Positions 50,706 to 58,379 of a stretch of 64,000 bases of DNA are shown one piece after another. The number at the start of each line of letters is the position of its first letter. Within the stretch, counting starts at the first letter, position 1. The DNA comes from Lutispora saccharofermentans (GTDB lineage: Bacteria > Bacillota > Clostridia > Lutisporales > Lutisporaceae): NCBI RefSeq assembly GCF_024363565.1, contig NZ_JAJEKE010000006.1, positions 124,001-188,000 on the forward strand, written 5' to 3'. The notes below the pieces were generated by a model. It was not told the DNA's origin. It ran no database searches and saw only the letters and a program-made list of their open reading frames with translations. Position numbers and translations under genes: made by a program.

Positions 50706-53636
50706 TTATTTGGATGACTTATTTACAAGGGGCGTTACCGTGAAGTCCGCTGAATTTACGGTACATTCAAATGGAAATTTTGTTTTTGCCGCCGTTTCAT
50801 CGTTGGCGACAACAAATACGCTTTTCTGAGCAATCACTGCGTCAATAAAGCCAGCATAATTTTTTATATCTTCAACAGTTGTGCTTAACATATCCTGACG
50901 GATTTTTTTCCAGTCATCAATCGTGCAGCCGGCAAGCGGCTTCAGCTCGAAATAGTAATTGTCCGAGTTATAATACTGGTCAAACTGGTTGACCGTTGAA
51001 ACGATAAAACTATCAAGTTCTTTTTGCGTCATGGATAAGTTGCGAAGATAATTGCCCGCTCCAGCGAAAACTTCCAGAGCTTTATCTATCTCGCTTATTC
51101 CTGCGACAGAAAAGATGATTGTTCCATTTGTAAAAGATGCGCTGGCGCCATAAGCACCCATTTTACCGCGCAGAACCGGTCTCAGATATTCCGCTTTAAG
51201 AAGATTGCCGAGTACCTCCATTTTACCGGAATACTGATAACCACTTTTGTAAATATTCCCGATTTGCATGATATGGCTTACATCCTGTTTATTGGACAGT
51301 ATGACAGCCGAGTTGTAGCCTGGCTGTATTGTATCTGTGTAATCGGAGTGTACTTTTCCGCTAATGTTGGCAACGAAAGAGTCAAAAATTGATTTGAACG
51401 TATTGTACCCGGCGCTGTTGCCATAGTAGCCGATAATCAGTCCGTTCCGATTTACCGTATCTGCAAAAATACTATTTAACCGACTTGCACATGCACTGCA
51501 TCCACTGGGTGTTTGTAGCATCTGTTTGATAAAGTTGAAATAGAATATTGAACCCATTCCAGTACTCCCGACCGTGGCGGTGCGGAATTTATCAGCCTGG
51601 CTTTGGGAATCATACATCATATCGCAAGATATATAATACGGAGTGGAGGACAGCCTCTTGCTGTTGCTGTCTTCCTGCTCCAAAAATTCTTCCAGTTCTT
51701 TTGCTGAAAACAAATCGGTTCGGTTCAAAAATCCGACGACCTGCCGTGTGGTGTCCGCAATTGTCATCTTGTCACATGAAGCCGCGATGATAAAGCGTGG
51801 GTTTATATCATTTTTGTTAAAAAAATTCTCGGCAGGAGATAATGAACAATAAACACTATTAAGGCCGAGAGAAGTGAGCTTGTAGTTTAGAAACTGCGTC
51901 ATCAGGGTTGCGTATTGTAAGTTTTCTCCTGACTTTGGCAATTCAAAATACATACCGAAATTGATCGTCTCGGCGGAATCATCAAGCGTGGCATAACAGC
52001 TTGCACCGTTTGATGTCTCAAGCTTTTCGGTTTGTCCTGACTTTGGTCCCAAATGGTCTTGTCTAAACTCATCAATGGAAAGAACCGGAAGCTTTGCCAG
52101 TGTTTCAGAGCTGTCCGGCGTTTCGGCCCAAGCGTTGAAAGCTTCGGTTTCTGCCTTTATTTTGGCAAGTTCACTGGCCGACACCTTTATTTCGTTACTA
52201 TCGGCAACTTTGGAGATATGGCCTGATACAACAATGCTTTTATATTGGTTGCTTATAAAATACCGGTCAAGTATTGTTTTAAAATACGATGGGTTGTCTT
52301 TTAAATACTGGAAGTCTGCGGTTTGATTCAAGAACATAAACGGGTTGCTGCCGTAAACAAAACCATCCAGAGCGAGATCGGATGTTTCAGTTACTCTGTA
52401 ATTATTTTTACTGTTTTCAACCTGCTCAATTGCGGCGTTAAGTTCATCCTTCCCAATGCCGTCCAGCTTTAAAGAAGTCAAAATAGACTCAAAGTCTGAG
52501 ATAACCTCATTCTTTTTATCTGCGGTAACATTGGAAATGATAATCGCCAGATTGAATATACCGCCTGTGTACCCGCCCACATTATAAATGTCGGGATAGT
52601 TTTCGCTCAGCCTTTTTTGGACAATAGCCATCAGAGCTTCCCGTGCGAAAGCCGCCTTTGTTTCAATCACAGGCGAACCAGAGTAAAGAAAACCGATATC
52701 AACCGTCTTCGTCTGATCTATAACGTTATAGCTTTGTATTGGGTTTTGCGGTTTTATGGCTGAATAATTCCACTTAATATCCGGCGCTTTATTGCTATAG
52801 TCCTTTAGATAAGAATTCAGTAAGGATAATGTTTTGCCTATATCCTGATTGCCTGAAATACAGATAATACTGTTGGCGGGTGTGTAGTATTTTTTGTAAA
52901 CGCTGAGTACATCGGAATACGTCAGGCCGGTTATGGCATCAACGGTACCGCCGCTGCTAAAGGCCGGTACGGTGTTGCCATATAAATTGGTATACATTTT
53001 ACTTGCGACAAAATTAATTGTGCTCTCAGAACCTTGCAAATCATTTAAGCGCAGTTCGTTGTAAACTACTCCGTTGTAGACCGCTTTTCCTTCGGAATAC
53101 TCCCTGCGGATGCCTTGCTGTTTGAAAATATTCTCGTCGGTCAGAACGCTGGGGCTTAAAGCGGCGTTGATATATACGTCAGCCAGATTATAAAAATCGG
53201 TTTTATTAGAAGTTTTAAAAGCATAGCAAGTGCTGTCGTCAGCTGTAGAAGCATTTATCATCGTTGCCACCGATGTGCTGCGCAAATAGGTCGTCAGGTT
53301 TTTTGAAGGGTACTTTTCACTGCCGCACATCAGACTGTGCTCCAGTATGTGATTAGCTCCCTTGTTATTTTCCGGCGGCGTCCTGAAGCCTATGGAGAAG
53401 GTCTTTTCCTCTTTGCCGTCATCCAGGTAAAAAATGCTTGCGCCCGATTTTGTATGTTTTAGATAGTAGGCGGTTGCGTTTTTTTCGGCAAGGTACTGTT
53501 TTGTAATCAACGTGAAGCCTGATTTTTGCAAATCGACCCCATCAAAGGTACTTTGCGCCGCGAGAGCGCTCAATGGAAAGCATTGAATCAAAAACACCGT
53601 AATCAGAAGAATTGTCAAAGTTTTTGTTTTTACCAT
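50706..53636 (-). CDS. secreted M16C-type zinc metallopeptidase (PreP-like)
   Basis: This 976-residue protein has a Sec signal (KTLTILLITVFLIQCFPLSA, LAA cleavage ~27). It carries the inverted zinc motif HILEH in GANHILEHSLMCGSEKYP (~95) and the downstream Glu in GVVYNELR (~185). It spans the four-domain M16C layout, near the usual ~970 length. M16C enzymes degrade peptides inside a closed chamber; a secreted form would act outside the cell. It has no lipobox or wall anchor. It lies beside a VanRS-like two-component system on the same strand, separated by a hairpin repeat, so co-regulation is possible but unproved. Confidence 0.88.
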   Translation of the reverse strand: MVKTKTLTILLITVFLIQCFPLSALAAQSTFDGVDLQKSGFTLITKQYLAEKNATAYYLKHTKSGASIFYLDDGKEEKTFSIGFRTPPENNKGANHILEHSLMCGSEKYPSKNLTTYLRSTSVATMINASTADDSTCYAFKTSNKTDFYNLADVYINAALSPSVLTDENIFKQQGIRREYSEGKAVYNGVVYNELRLNDLQGSESTINFVASKMYTNLYGNTVPAFSSGGTVDAITGLTYSDVLSVYKKYYTPANSIICISGNQDIGKTLSLLNSYLKDYSNKAPDIKWNYSAIKPQNPIQSYNVIDQTKTVDIGFLYSGSPVIETKAAFAREALMAIVQKRLSENYPDIYNVGGYTGGIFNLAIIISNVTADKKNEVISDFESILTSLKLDGIGKDELNAAIEQVENSKNNYRVTETSDLALDGFVYGSNPFMFLNQTADFQYLKDNPSYFKTILDRYFISNQYKSIVVSGHISKVADSNEIKVSASELAKIKAETEAFNAWAETPDSSETLAKLPVLSIDEFRQDHLGPKSGQTEKLETSNGASCYATLDDSAETINFGMYFELPKSGENLQYATLMTQFLNYKLTSLGLNSVYCSLSPAENFFNKNDINPRFIIAASCDKMTIADTTRQVVGFLNRTDLFSAKELEEFLEQEDSNSKRLSSTPYYISCDMMYDSQSQADKFRTATVGSTGMGSIFYFNFIKQMLQTPSGCSACASRLNSIFADTVNRNGLIIGYYGNSAGYNTFKSIFDSFVANISGKVHSDYTDTIQPGYNSAVILSNKQDVSHIMQIGNIYKSGYQYSGKMEVLGNLLKAEYLRPVLRGKMGAYGASASFTNGTIIFSVAGISEIDKALEVFAGAGNYLRNLSMTQKELDSFIVSTVNQFDQYYNSDNYYFELKPLAGCTIDDWKKIRQDMLSTTVEDIKNYAGFIDAVIAQKSVFVVANDETAAKTKFPFECTVNSADFTVTPLVNKSSK

Positions 53637-53735
53637 TATCTCACCTCTTATTATTTTTTGTACATAAATAAAGAAACTCCTTATTCTGTACTGATTTATT
53701 TAATCATGGAAAACCGCCTATCCCAAAGCCGCCAA

Positions 53736-53795
53736 ATTGAACGAGACTTCATTCAGTGGGGGTTGTATCCTCCACTGAATGAAGTCTCGTTCAAT
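53736..53795. repeat. 60-bp hairpin repeat with 24-bp perfect arms
   Basis: A 24-base arm beginning ATTGAACGAGACTTC is repeated exactly in inverse orientation around a 12-base loop. Its right arm recurs at 19,317-19,338. Both copies lie between minus-strand genes. Confidence 0.85.
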
Positions 53796-53797
53796 AA

Positions 53798-53850
53798 TAA
53801 AACAACTCCTGTTAGTTACTATTTTATCTAACAGGAGCTATTTGTTTTTT
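53798..53850 (-). terminator. terminator of the VanS-like gene
   Basis: AACTCCTGTTAG pairs with CTAACAGGAGCT and on the minus strand is followed by TTGTTTTATT. Confidence 0.75.
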
Positions 53851-53903
53851 AATATTAACTTGTTTAATTCCTAAGAAAATCCTAAGAAAACATTGATGTT
53901 TTC

Positions 53904-55022
53904 CTAACAAGAAATTGGCAAGGTCACAAAGAAAGTAGTAATTTCATTTTCACTTTCTGCGGTTATGCTTCCTCCATGCAAAGTAATGATTTCTTTTGCA
54001 ATCGCTAATCCCAAACCTGCACCGCCTGTATTTGTTGCACGGGTTTCATCGAGCCTAAAAAACTTTTCAAATATTGAATTTAATTTTGAGGATGGAATGG
54101 TTTCTCCATGATTGCAAAAAGCAATCTTGACAGAGGCATCAGTAGCCTTAGCACTAACAATAATTTCAGTGCCGGGATAGCTGTATGAAATTGCATTTTT
54201 TAGGATATTGTTAAATACCCTTGCCAATTTTACAGAATCACCATAGACGGTTAAATCCTCATTTGCATCTAATTTTATCTTATTTTCATGTGCTGATAAA
54301 ACAGGATAGAATTCGTCCGTCATTTGGACCAACATATAGTAAAGGTCGATAGTTTCTTTTTCTAAGGATGTATTCTGGAGATTATAGCGGGTAATCTCAA
54401 AAAATTCATTGATAAGTTTTTCTAAGCGTTTAGCCTTATCCAGTGTAATATGAACATATTTTGCTTTTTGCTCCACAGGCATATCCGGAGCTTCATCCAA
54501 TAGGCTAAGATAGCCAATGACAGAAGTTAAAGGCGTTTTCAAATCATGGGCAAGATACGCAATCAAATCGTTCTTTCGCTGTTCTGCTTCTTGTGCTGCA
54601 TGTTCATTATTTTGTACAGATATTTTTAGTTTGTTCAGATAGATTTCTGCATCCTTTAACGGGGCCGACAGTTCAATTAATTCGTTTTTATGCTGAAAAA
54701 TATTTTCCGTTGCATTTAAGACCTCATTGAGATACTGAAAAGGCTTGTTCCAATAGTAAAGCAAAATTGCGCCATACCCAACCATAATATATACCAGTGC
54801 GCCCAATTCCCTATGAAGTTCAATCCATGCGGCGATTTGTGACAACAACTCATTTTGTCCTGCAAATTGTCTAAGCAAGTTGGCCGTTAAGAGATAAACA
54901 GCCACGCCTAAAGCGGTATATATTATCGCGGCAGAAAGCACCTGAAGTAGCTGCTTCCTATATACTTTGTTGAACTGCACTTCATGGCGTTCTTTCAATT
55001 CATTTTTCAATTTTATACCCAC
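53904..55022 (-). CDS. VanS-like sensor histidine kinase
   Basis: This ~372-residue kinase has two transmembrane segments (LSAAIIYTALGVAVYLLTAN; LGALVYIMVGYGAILLYYW), a linker and the H box DLIAYLAHDLKTPLTSVIGY. N box RVFNNILKNAISYSYPG and G box GGAGLGLAIAKEIITLHGGS follow. This layout matches VanS-type kinases, which sense envelope stress. The start is uncertain: GTG at 55,022 or TTG at 55,010, both overlapping or touching the regulator's end. No vanH/A/X-type resistance genes are nearby. Confidence 0.85.
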   Translation of the reverse strand: MGIKLKNELKERHEVQFNKVYRKQLLQVLSAAIIYTALGVAVYLLTANLLRQFAGQNELLSQIAAWIELHRELGALVYIMVGYGAILLYYWNKPFQYLNEVLNATENIFQHKNELIELSAPLKDAEIYLNKLKISVQNNEHAAQEAEQRKNDLIAYLAHDLKTPLTSVIGYLSLLDEAPDMPVEQKAKYVHITLDKAKRLEKLINEFFEITRYNLQNTSLEKETIDLYYMLVQMTDEFYPVLSAHENKIKLDANEDLTVYGDSVKLARVFNNILKNAISYSYPGTEIIVSAKATDASVKIAFCNHGETIPSSKLNSIFEKFFRLDETRATNTGGAGLGLAIAKEIITLHGGSITAESENEITTFFVTLPISC

Positions 55023-55695
55023 ACCCCCAAACAGTTTTGATGTATTTGGGTTCTTCAAAAGAGTCTCCCATTTTTTCACGCAGATGCCGGATATGAACGG
55101 TGATTGTATTGTTGCCTTTACTAAAATATTCGTCTCCCCAAATTTGATGGAATAATTCCTCTGAACTAACAACATTTCCTATTCTCTTACACAGAATTTG
55201 CAGAATCGAAAACTCTGTGGGCGTTAGGGAAAGGGGTTTCTCATTCAAAGTACATTCATGAGTGTTAATATTTAAGACCAGCCCCGCATGAGCAATAATA
55301 TCTTCTTCTGGCTCTGTGACGATATTGTATCGCTTGTAGCGGCGTAGCTGTGCCTTGACACGAGCCACTAATTCCAGCGGAAGAAACGGTTTTGTAATAT
55401 AATCATCTGCACCGAAAGTCAGCCCGGTAATTTTGTCAATTTCCTCTCCTTTGGCAGTCAACATGATAATAGGGTAGTGATACCTTTCGCGGATTTTTTT
55501 GCATATTTCCAAGCCATTCATATCCGGCAGCATTATATCTAGGATTGCCATATCCAGCTTTTCTTCGTTAATATATTTCAAAGCATCAGCCGCAGTATAA
55601 GATTTGAAAACAATAAAACTCTCATTTTCTAAATACAAAGAAATGAGATCAGTAATTTCCTGCTCATCATCGACAATTAGTATTTTGTCACTCAT
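55000..55695 (-). CDS. VanR-like response regulator (OmpR family)
   Basis: This 231-residue regulator has an N-terminal receiver (ILIVDDEQEITDLISLYLEN, phospho-Asp in DMAILDIMLPDMNG, Lys in GADDYITKPFLP) and a C-terminal winged helix (LNEKPLSLTPTEFSILQILC, GNNTITVHIRHLREKMG). ATG at 55,695 follows AAGGAG by eight bases. It lies between a small HTH gene and the VanS-like kinase, overlapping both slightly. Confidence 0.92.
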   Translation of the reverse strand: MSDKILIVDDEQEITDLISLYLENESFIVFKSYTAADALKYINEEKLDMAILDIMLPDMNGLEICKKIRERYHYPIIMLTAKGEEIDKITGLTFGADDYITKPFLPLELVARVKAQLRRYKRYNIVTEPEEDIIAHAGLVLNINTHECTLNEKPLSLTPTEFSILQILCKRIGNVVSSEELFHQIWGDEYFSKGNNTITVHIRHLREKMGDSFEEPKYIKTVWGCGYKIEK

Positions 55696-55876
55696 CGCAT
55701 ACACTCCTTCCTTTTGTATATCTTCTATCCGTGGGTTTTTCTGCGTCTTTTGGTATCAACCACATACGGCTAAATCGCATCACGCCGGGTATACGATTTT
55801 CTTCACACAGTTTTTGCACTCGCCGTTCTGAAATCCCCCATTTTACGGCGGCTTCCGGGGCAGAAATATAGTCCAT
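55688..55876 (-). CDS. small helix-turn-helix protein ahead of the two-component pair
   Basis: This 62-residue DNA-binding protein has the MerR/excisionase-like winged helix: ISAPEAAVKWGISERRVQKL then CEENRIPGVMRFSRMWLIPK. It overlaps the regulator gene by eight bases. A homologue of the same size precedes the second two-component pair at 62,407, so the order HTH-regulator-kinase is a conserved cassette. It probably acts as an additional regulator. Confidence 0.83.
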   Translation of the reverse strand: MDYISAPEAAVKWGISERRVQKLCEENRIPGVMRFSRMWLIPKDAEKPTDRRYTKGRSVCDE

Positions 55877-56106
55877 ACGCTAATCGTCCTTTTCACATTC
55901 ATTCTTATTTATTATATACGGTTAGCCGAATAATAACAAGTATCATCACGGGCAGAAGCACATTCTATTAACCAAACAGATAAGAAATACCTGGGACATA
56001 CCTATGCTTTTATTTAGTAGAAGTCAAACACGTATTTTTTTTGCAAAAGCGGGGTTTCACAAATTGAGTAGGAGGTAGGTGATTAGTTCACCTACCGACC
56101 TCTCAC
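55877..56106. other. intergenic region ahead of the HTH/VanRS operon
   Basis: AT-rich sequence at 55,900-56,030 probably holds the promoter of the minus-strand operon. No gene is seen. The right part, including GGAGGTAGGTGATTAGTTCA, belongs to group II intron remains. Confidence 0.4.
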
Positions 56107-56140
56107 ACCACCGTACATAGGGTTGCCTATACGGCGGTTC
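56107..56140 (-). mobile_element. group II intron domain V-like hairpin
   Basis: On the minus strand AACCGCCGTATAGG-CAA-CCCTATGTACGGTGGT forms the 34-nt hairpin expected for domain V, with its internal bulge. Downstream GAGAGGTCGGTAGGTG fits the intron 3' region. It lies after the reverse-transcriptase remnant, in correct order. Confidence 0.75.
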
Positions 56141-56237
56141 CTTAGTTTACGCTATGACAGATTTGTAATAAGAACTTAGAAACTGAAAACCATCCTTTTC
56201 TAACCTATGGTTTGAAAGGGCGGTTTGTAGAACCGGG

Positions 56238-56718
56238 CTACCGGCTATCCGCCAGTTTGGCGTATGCCACTACTGTTTTCTCCCGATTCACTTTAAGGAA
56301 CAGTTTCCTTTCTATGTATGGGATGATATGTTCCAGCGTTTGTCTGGCACTTGCCTTGCTCTTGCACAGAATTACCATATCATCTGCGTAGCGGACGAAT
56401 CGGTGCCCTCTCTTTAAAAGCTCGTGGTCTAGTTTGTTCAGCATGATATTCGCACATAACGGACTAAGAGGTCCGGCACTTTCCAAGAGCATCATGGGCG
56501 CTTTTCTACGGTCTGAATCCATAGCTCGTTTCCACGAATTTTGGCTCATATGTGGGTGTCAGTACCTGTGCGATTGCCTGCTGGGTGACACGGTCTACAC
56601 GTCCGTGAGACCTCACCAGGTACTCGCACGTTCTTTCTCTCCATTTATCTGCCTTATTTACTGCAAATGATTCCGTGTAGTTATTGGGCTTTGACTTGCG
56701 TTGCAGCCTTACCCTCAT
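56238..56718 (-). pseudogene. group II intron reverse transcriptase/maturase pseudogene
   Basis: Two pieces are visible on the minus strand in different frames. The first, RVDRVTQQAIAQVLTPTYEP then FVETSYGFRP, is the RT-1/2 region. The second, SAGPLSPLCANIMLNKLDHE with the catalytic YADD in FVRYADDMVILCKSK and LFLKVNREKTVVAY, is RT-4 to RT-7. An internal deletion and frameshift separate them, and the maturase and endonuclease parts are missing. Group II intron origin is clear. Confidence 0.88.
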
Positions 56719-56887
56719 CTACAGCCTGATAAGATTTCTGTTCGTCAGACCGGAGATTTGCCTCCACCTTCCTTGAGATTCCTCGTCACCGGGGACACTC
56801 TTGGTCTTGGCTATATCCTTCCCACTACTACCGGGCGGATTCGGGACTTTCACCCGTTAGAGCGTGCACCCGCCGGGCGCACAACGG

Positions 56888-56923
56888 CAAGCAATGTGAC
56901 TGTGGCCACAGTCACATTGCTTG
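56888..56923. repeat. 36-bp perfect palindrome
   Basis: CAAGCAATGTGACTGTGG is followed immediately by its exact complement, with no loop. No T-run adjoins it. Confidence 0.85.
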
Positions 56924-56948
56924 TTGGGGAGCCTCCCCAAACCCTGAC

Positions 56949-56999
56949 ACTTCGGGCCAATCCCACGCGAGTGTTACTCGTGTGGGATTGGCCCGAAGT
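56949..56999. repeat. 51-bp hairpin abutting the inverted duplication
   Basis: A 24-base arm beginning ACTTCGGGCCAATCC pairs with its inverted copy (one G-U change) around GTT. It ends at 56,999, exactly where the 1.92-kb duplication begins. Confidence 0.85.
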
Positions 57000-57004
57000 T
57001 GAAA

Positions 57005-57033
57005 TTGACAATATTAACAAGTAGTGATAATAT
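57005..57033 (+). promoter_or_regulatory. promoter of the folate-uptake operon
   Basis: Consensus TTGACA (57,005-57,010), 17-base spacer, TAATAT (57,028-57,033). Transcription should start just before the ZTP-type aptamer. Confidence 0.85.
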
Positions 57034-57039
57034 GAATAT

Positions 57040-57110
57040 GCTATATGACTGACGGAAGTGGAAATAACCACAGGAAGTATAGCGTTTTATGAAGCCGACC
57101 GTCTGTGCAT
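57040..57110 (+). promoter_or_regulatory. ZTP-type (pfl) riboswitch
   Basis: The aptamer shows GCTATA/TATAGC enclosing TGACTGACGGAA, GTGGAAATAACCAC and AGGAAG, then the 3' element GCCGACCGTCTGTGCA. Class members read ACUGGCG and CCGUCUGGGC, so two conserved positions vary here. ZTP builds up when 10-formyl-THF is short, and these riboswitches usually switch genes on. Confidence 0.72.
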
Positions 57111-57137
57111 GATGCTTGGATTGGTGGGTTTTTTTAT
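57098..57137 (+). terminator. terminator overlapping the ZTP aptamer 3' element
   Basis: ACCGTCTGTGC can pair, with several G-U pairs, with GCTTGGATTGGT, followed by GGG and seven T. It uses the aptamer's 3' element, as expected for ZTP riboswitches that turn expression on. Confidence 0.65.
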
Positions 57138-57173
57138 TTCTTTCTGAATGTTGTGATTTTCATTCAGAAAGAA
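57138..57173 (+). promoter_or_regulatory. spacer hairpin between the two riboswitches
   Basis: TTCTTTCTGAATG pairs perfectly with CATTCAGAAAGAA around a 10-base loop. It has no T-run after it and separates the ZTP-type and THF elements. Confidence 0.7.
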
Positions 57174-57184
57174 TTATGAATATA

Positions 57185-57304
57185 AGAGCAGAGTAGGATT
57201 TTGTGCGTAAATCATTGATTTTCAGTGCCTTCTGAACGGGGAGTTGTCAGAGGGACGAAAAGCCTTTGCAGGCTTACGGTACAAGATTCGCATCCCGCTG
57301 CTAC
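57185..57304 (+). promoter_or_regulatory. THF (tetrahydrofolate) riboswitch
   Basis: Landmarks GAGTAGG, TGTGCGTAAATC, CAGTGCC, ACGGGGAGTTGTC, GGACGAAAAGCC, GGCTTACGGT and GATTCGCATCCCGCT occur in order, matching the class that controls folT and folate genes in Firmicutes. It should reduce expression when reduced folates are plentiful. Confidence 0.88.
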
Positions 57305-57331
57305 ATAAGGAGAAGCGGTGTAATCATTATG

Positions 57332-57374
57332 CCTCTTGTTATGTAGCTGTGCTGCATAACAGGAGGTGTTTTTT
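57332..57374 (+). terminator. THF riboswitch terminator
   Basis: CCTCTTGTTATG pairs with CATAACAGGAGG and is followed by TGTTTTTT, 28 bases after the aptamer. Confidence 0.88.
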
Positions 57375-57447
57375 ATGGTCGCAACTTAGCAAATCAATTT
57401 AACGATAAACTTTCTAGAATACGCTTATTAAGAAGGGAGAAGTTAAA

Positions 57448-58365
57448 TTGAAAGGCTCATCTTTCTATGTGCGCCGCATCACAATATCTGCGGTATTCCT
57501 CAATATTTCACTCGCTTTGAAAACAACATTTTCCTTTTACATACCCATGTTTGGACAAAATGGAATGAGCATTGGAATTTCCGGCATTTTCTCCATCATG
57601 CCATCCCTTTTATTTGGGCCTGTGTATGGCGCTATTGTGTCCGGGCTTTCTGACTTTTTAGGCTATTTATTGAAGCCTGTGGGAACCTATATTCCCCTCA
57701 TGACGCTGGTAGTAGCTGCTGGTGGATTTATCAGGGGCGCATTATGGAATGCGTTGCGAAATAAAGACAGTAAGAAAATGAGAATTGCAGTTGCAGTATG
57801 TTTCGCTCTTTTATTGTTAGTAGGCATTTGTAATATTGCATTTCTGTCTGCCGATGGTATTGACAATGGCTTTTATGACCATGTACAAAAAGAAAACATC
57901 AATACAGACAATATGCACCTTGTCAGCAAAATGCTTATTACAAGAACAATCGACACAAAAGACCCGTCAGGAAATCTGGCGACCTACATTACCTTCGTAA
58001 CAGCAGGGCTTATCGGCAGCGCTGCTCTCGGTATTCTTTTGCTAACCGCTGATCTTTTTATATCAAAGAAGTTTCTTCATGACACAAGCAGAGGGCAAAT
58101 ACCCCAGCTTCTTATCGTTATGATTGGTTCTGGTCTGATTGTAACTACCCTAAACACAGTCGTATTGCGTGAAACAATCTTCACAGCATGGAAGGTACTT
58201 CCGTTTGCAGTTATATGGATTCCCCGCGTGATTGAAGAAGTCCTGGGCAATACGGTTAAGGCATATTTTGTAGCCGTGCTGTTGGAAATTTTCGGGAAGC
58301 AACATGGCCTGAAGGAACTAATTGATGGGTCATCCATAGGGTCCAAAAACGACACAAAGTCTTAG
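57448..58365 (+). CDS. folT: folate-family ECF transporter S component (copy B)
   Basis: This 305-residue membrane protein is nearly identical to copy A, with a few substitutions and a different last residue. TTG at 57,448 follows AGAAGGGAGAAG. GISGIFSIMPSLLFGPVYGA and SGLSDFLGYLLKPVGTYIPL mark the S-component core; a ~70-residue soluble-looking insertion (NGFYDHVQKENINTDNMHLV) is unusual. Folate as ligand is inferred from the tandem ZTP and THF riboswitches. It needs an ECF A/A'/T module from elsewhere in the genome. Confidence 0.85.
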   Translation: MKGSSFYVRRITISAVFLNISLALKTTFSFYIPMFGQNGMSIGISGIFSIMPSLLFGPVYGAIVSGLSDFLGYLLKPVGTYIPLMTLVVAAGGFIRGALWNALRNKDSKKMRIAVAVCFALLLLVGICNIAFLSADGIDNGFYDHVQKENINTDNMHLVSKMLITRTIDTKDPSGNLATYITFVTAGLIGSAALGILLLTADLFISKKFLHDTSRGQIPQLLIVMIGSGLIVTTLNTVVLRETIFTAWKVLPFAVIWIPRVIEEVLGNTVKAYFVAVLLEIFGKQHGLKELIDGSSIGSKNDTKS

Positions 58366-58379
58366 CAAGATTGGGATGA

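Noticed and set aside
53904..55876. Complete vancomycin-resistance operon
   Set aside because: Only VanR- and VanS-like genes are present; no vanH, ligase, vanX or vanY-type gene is visible.
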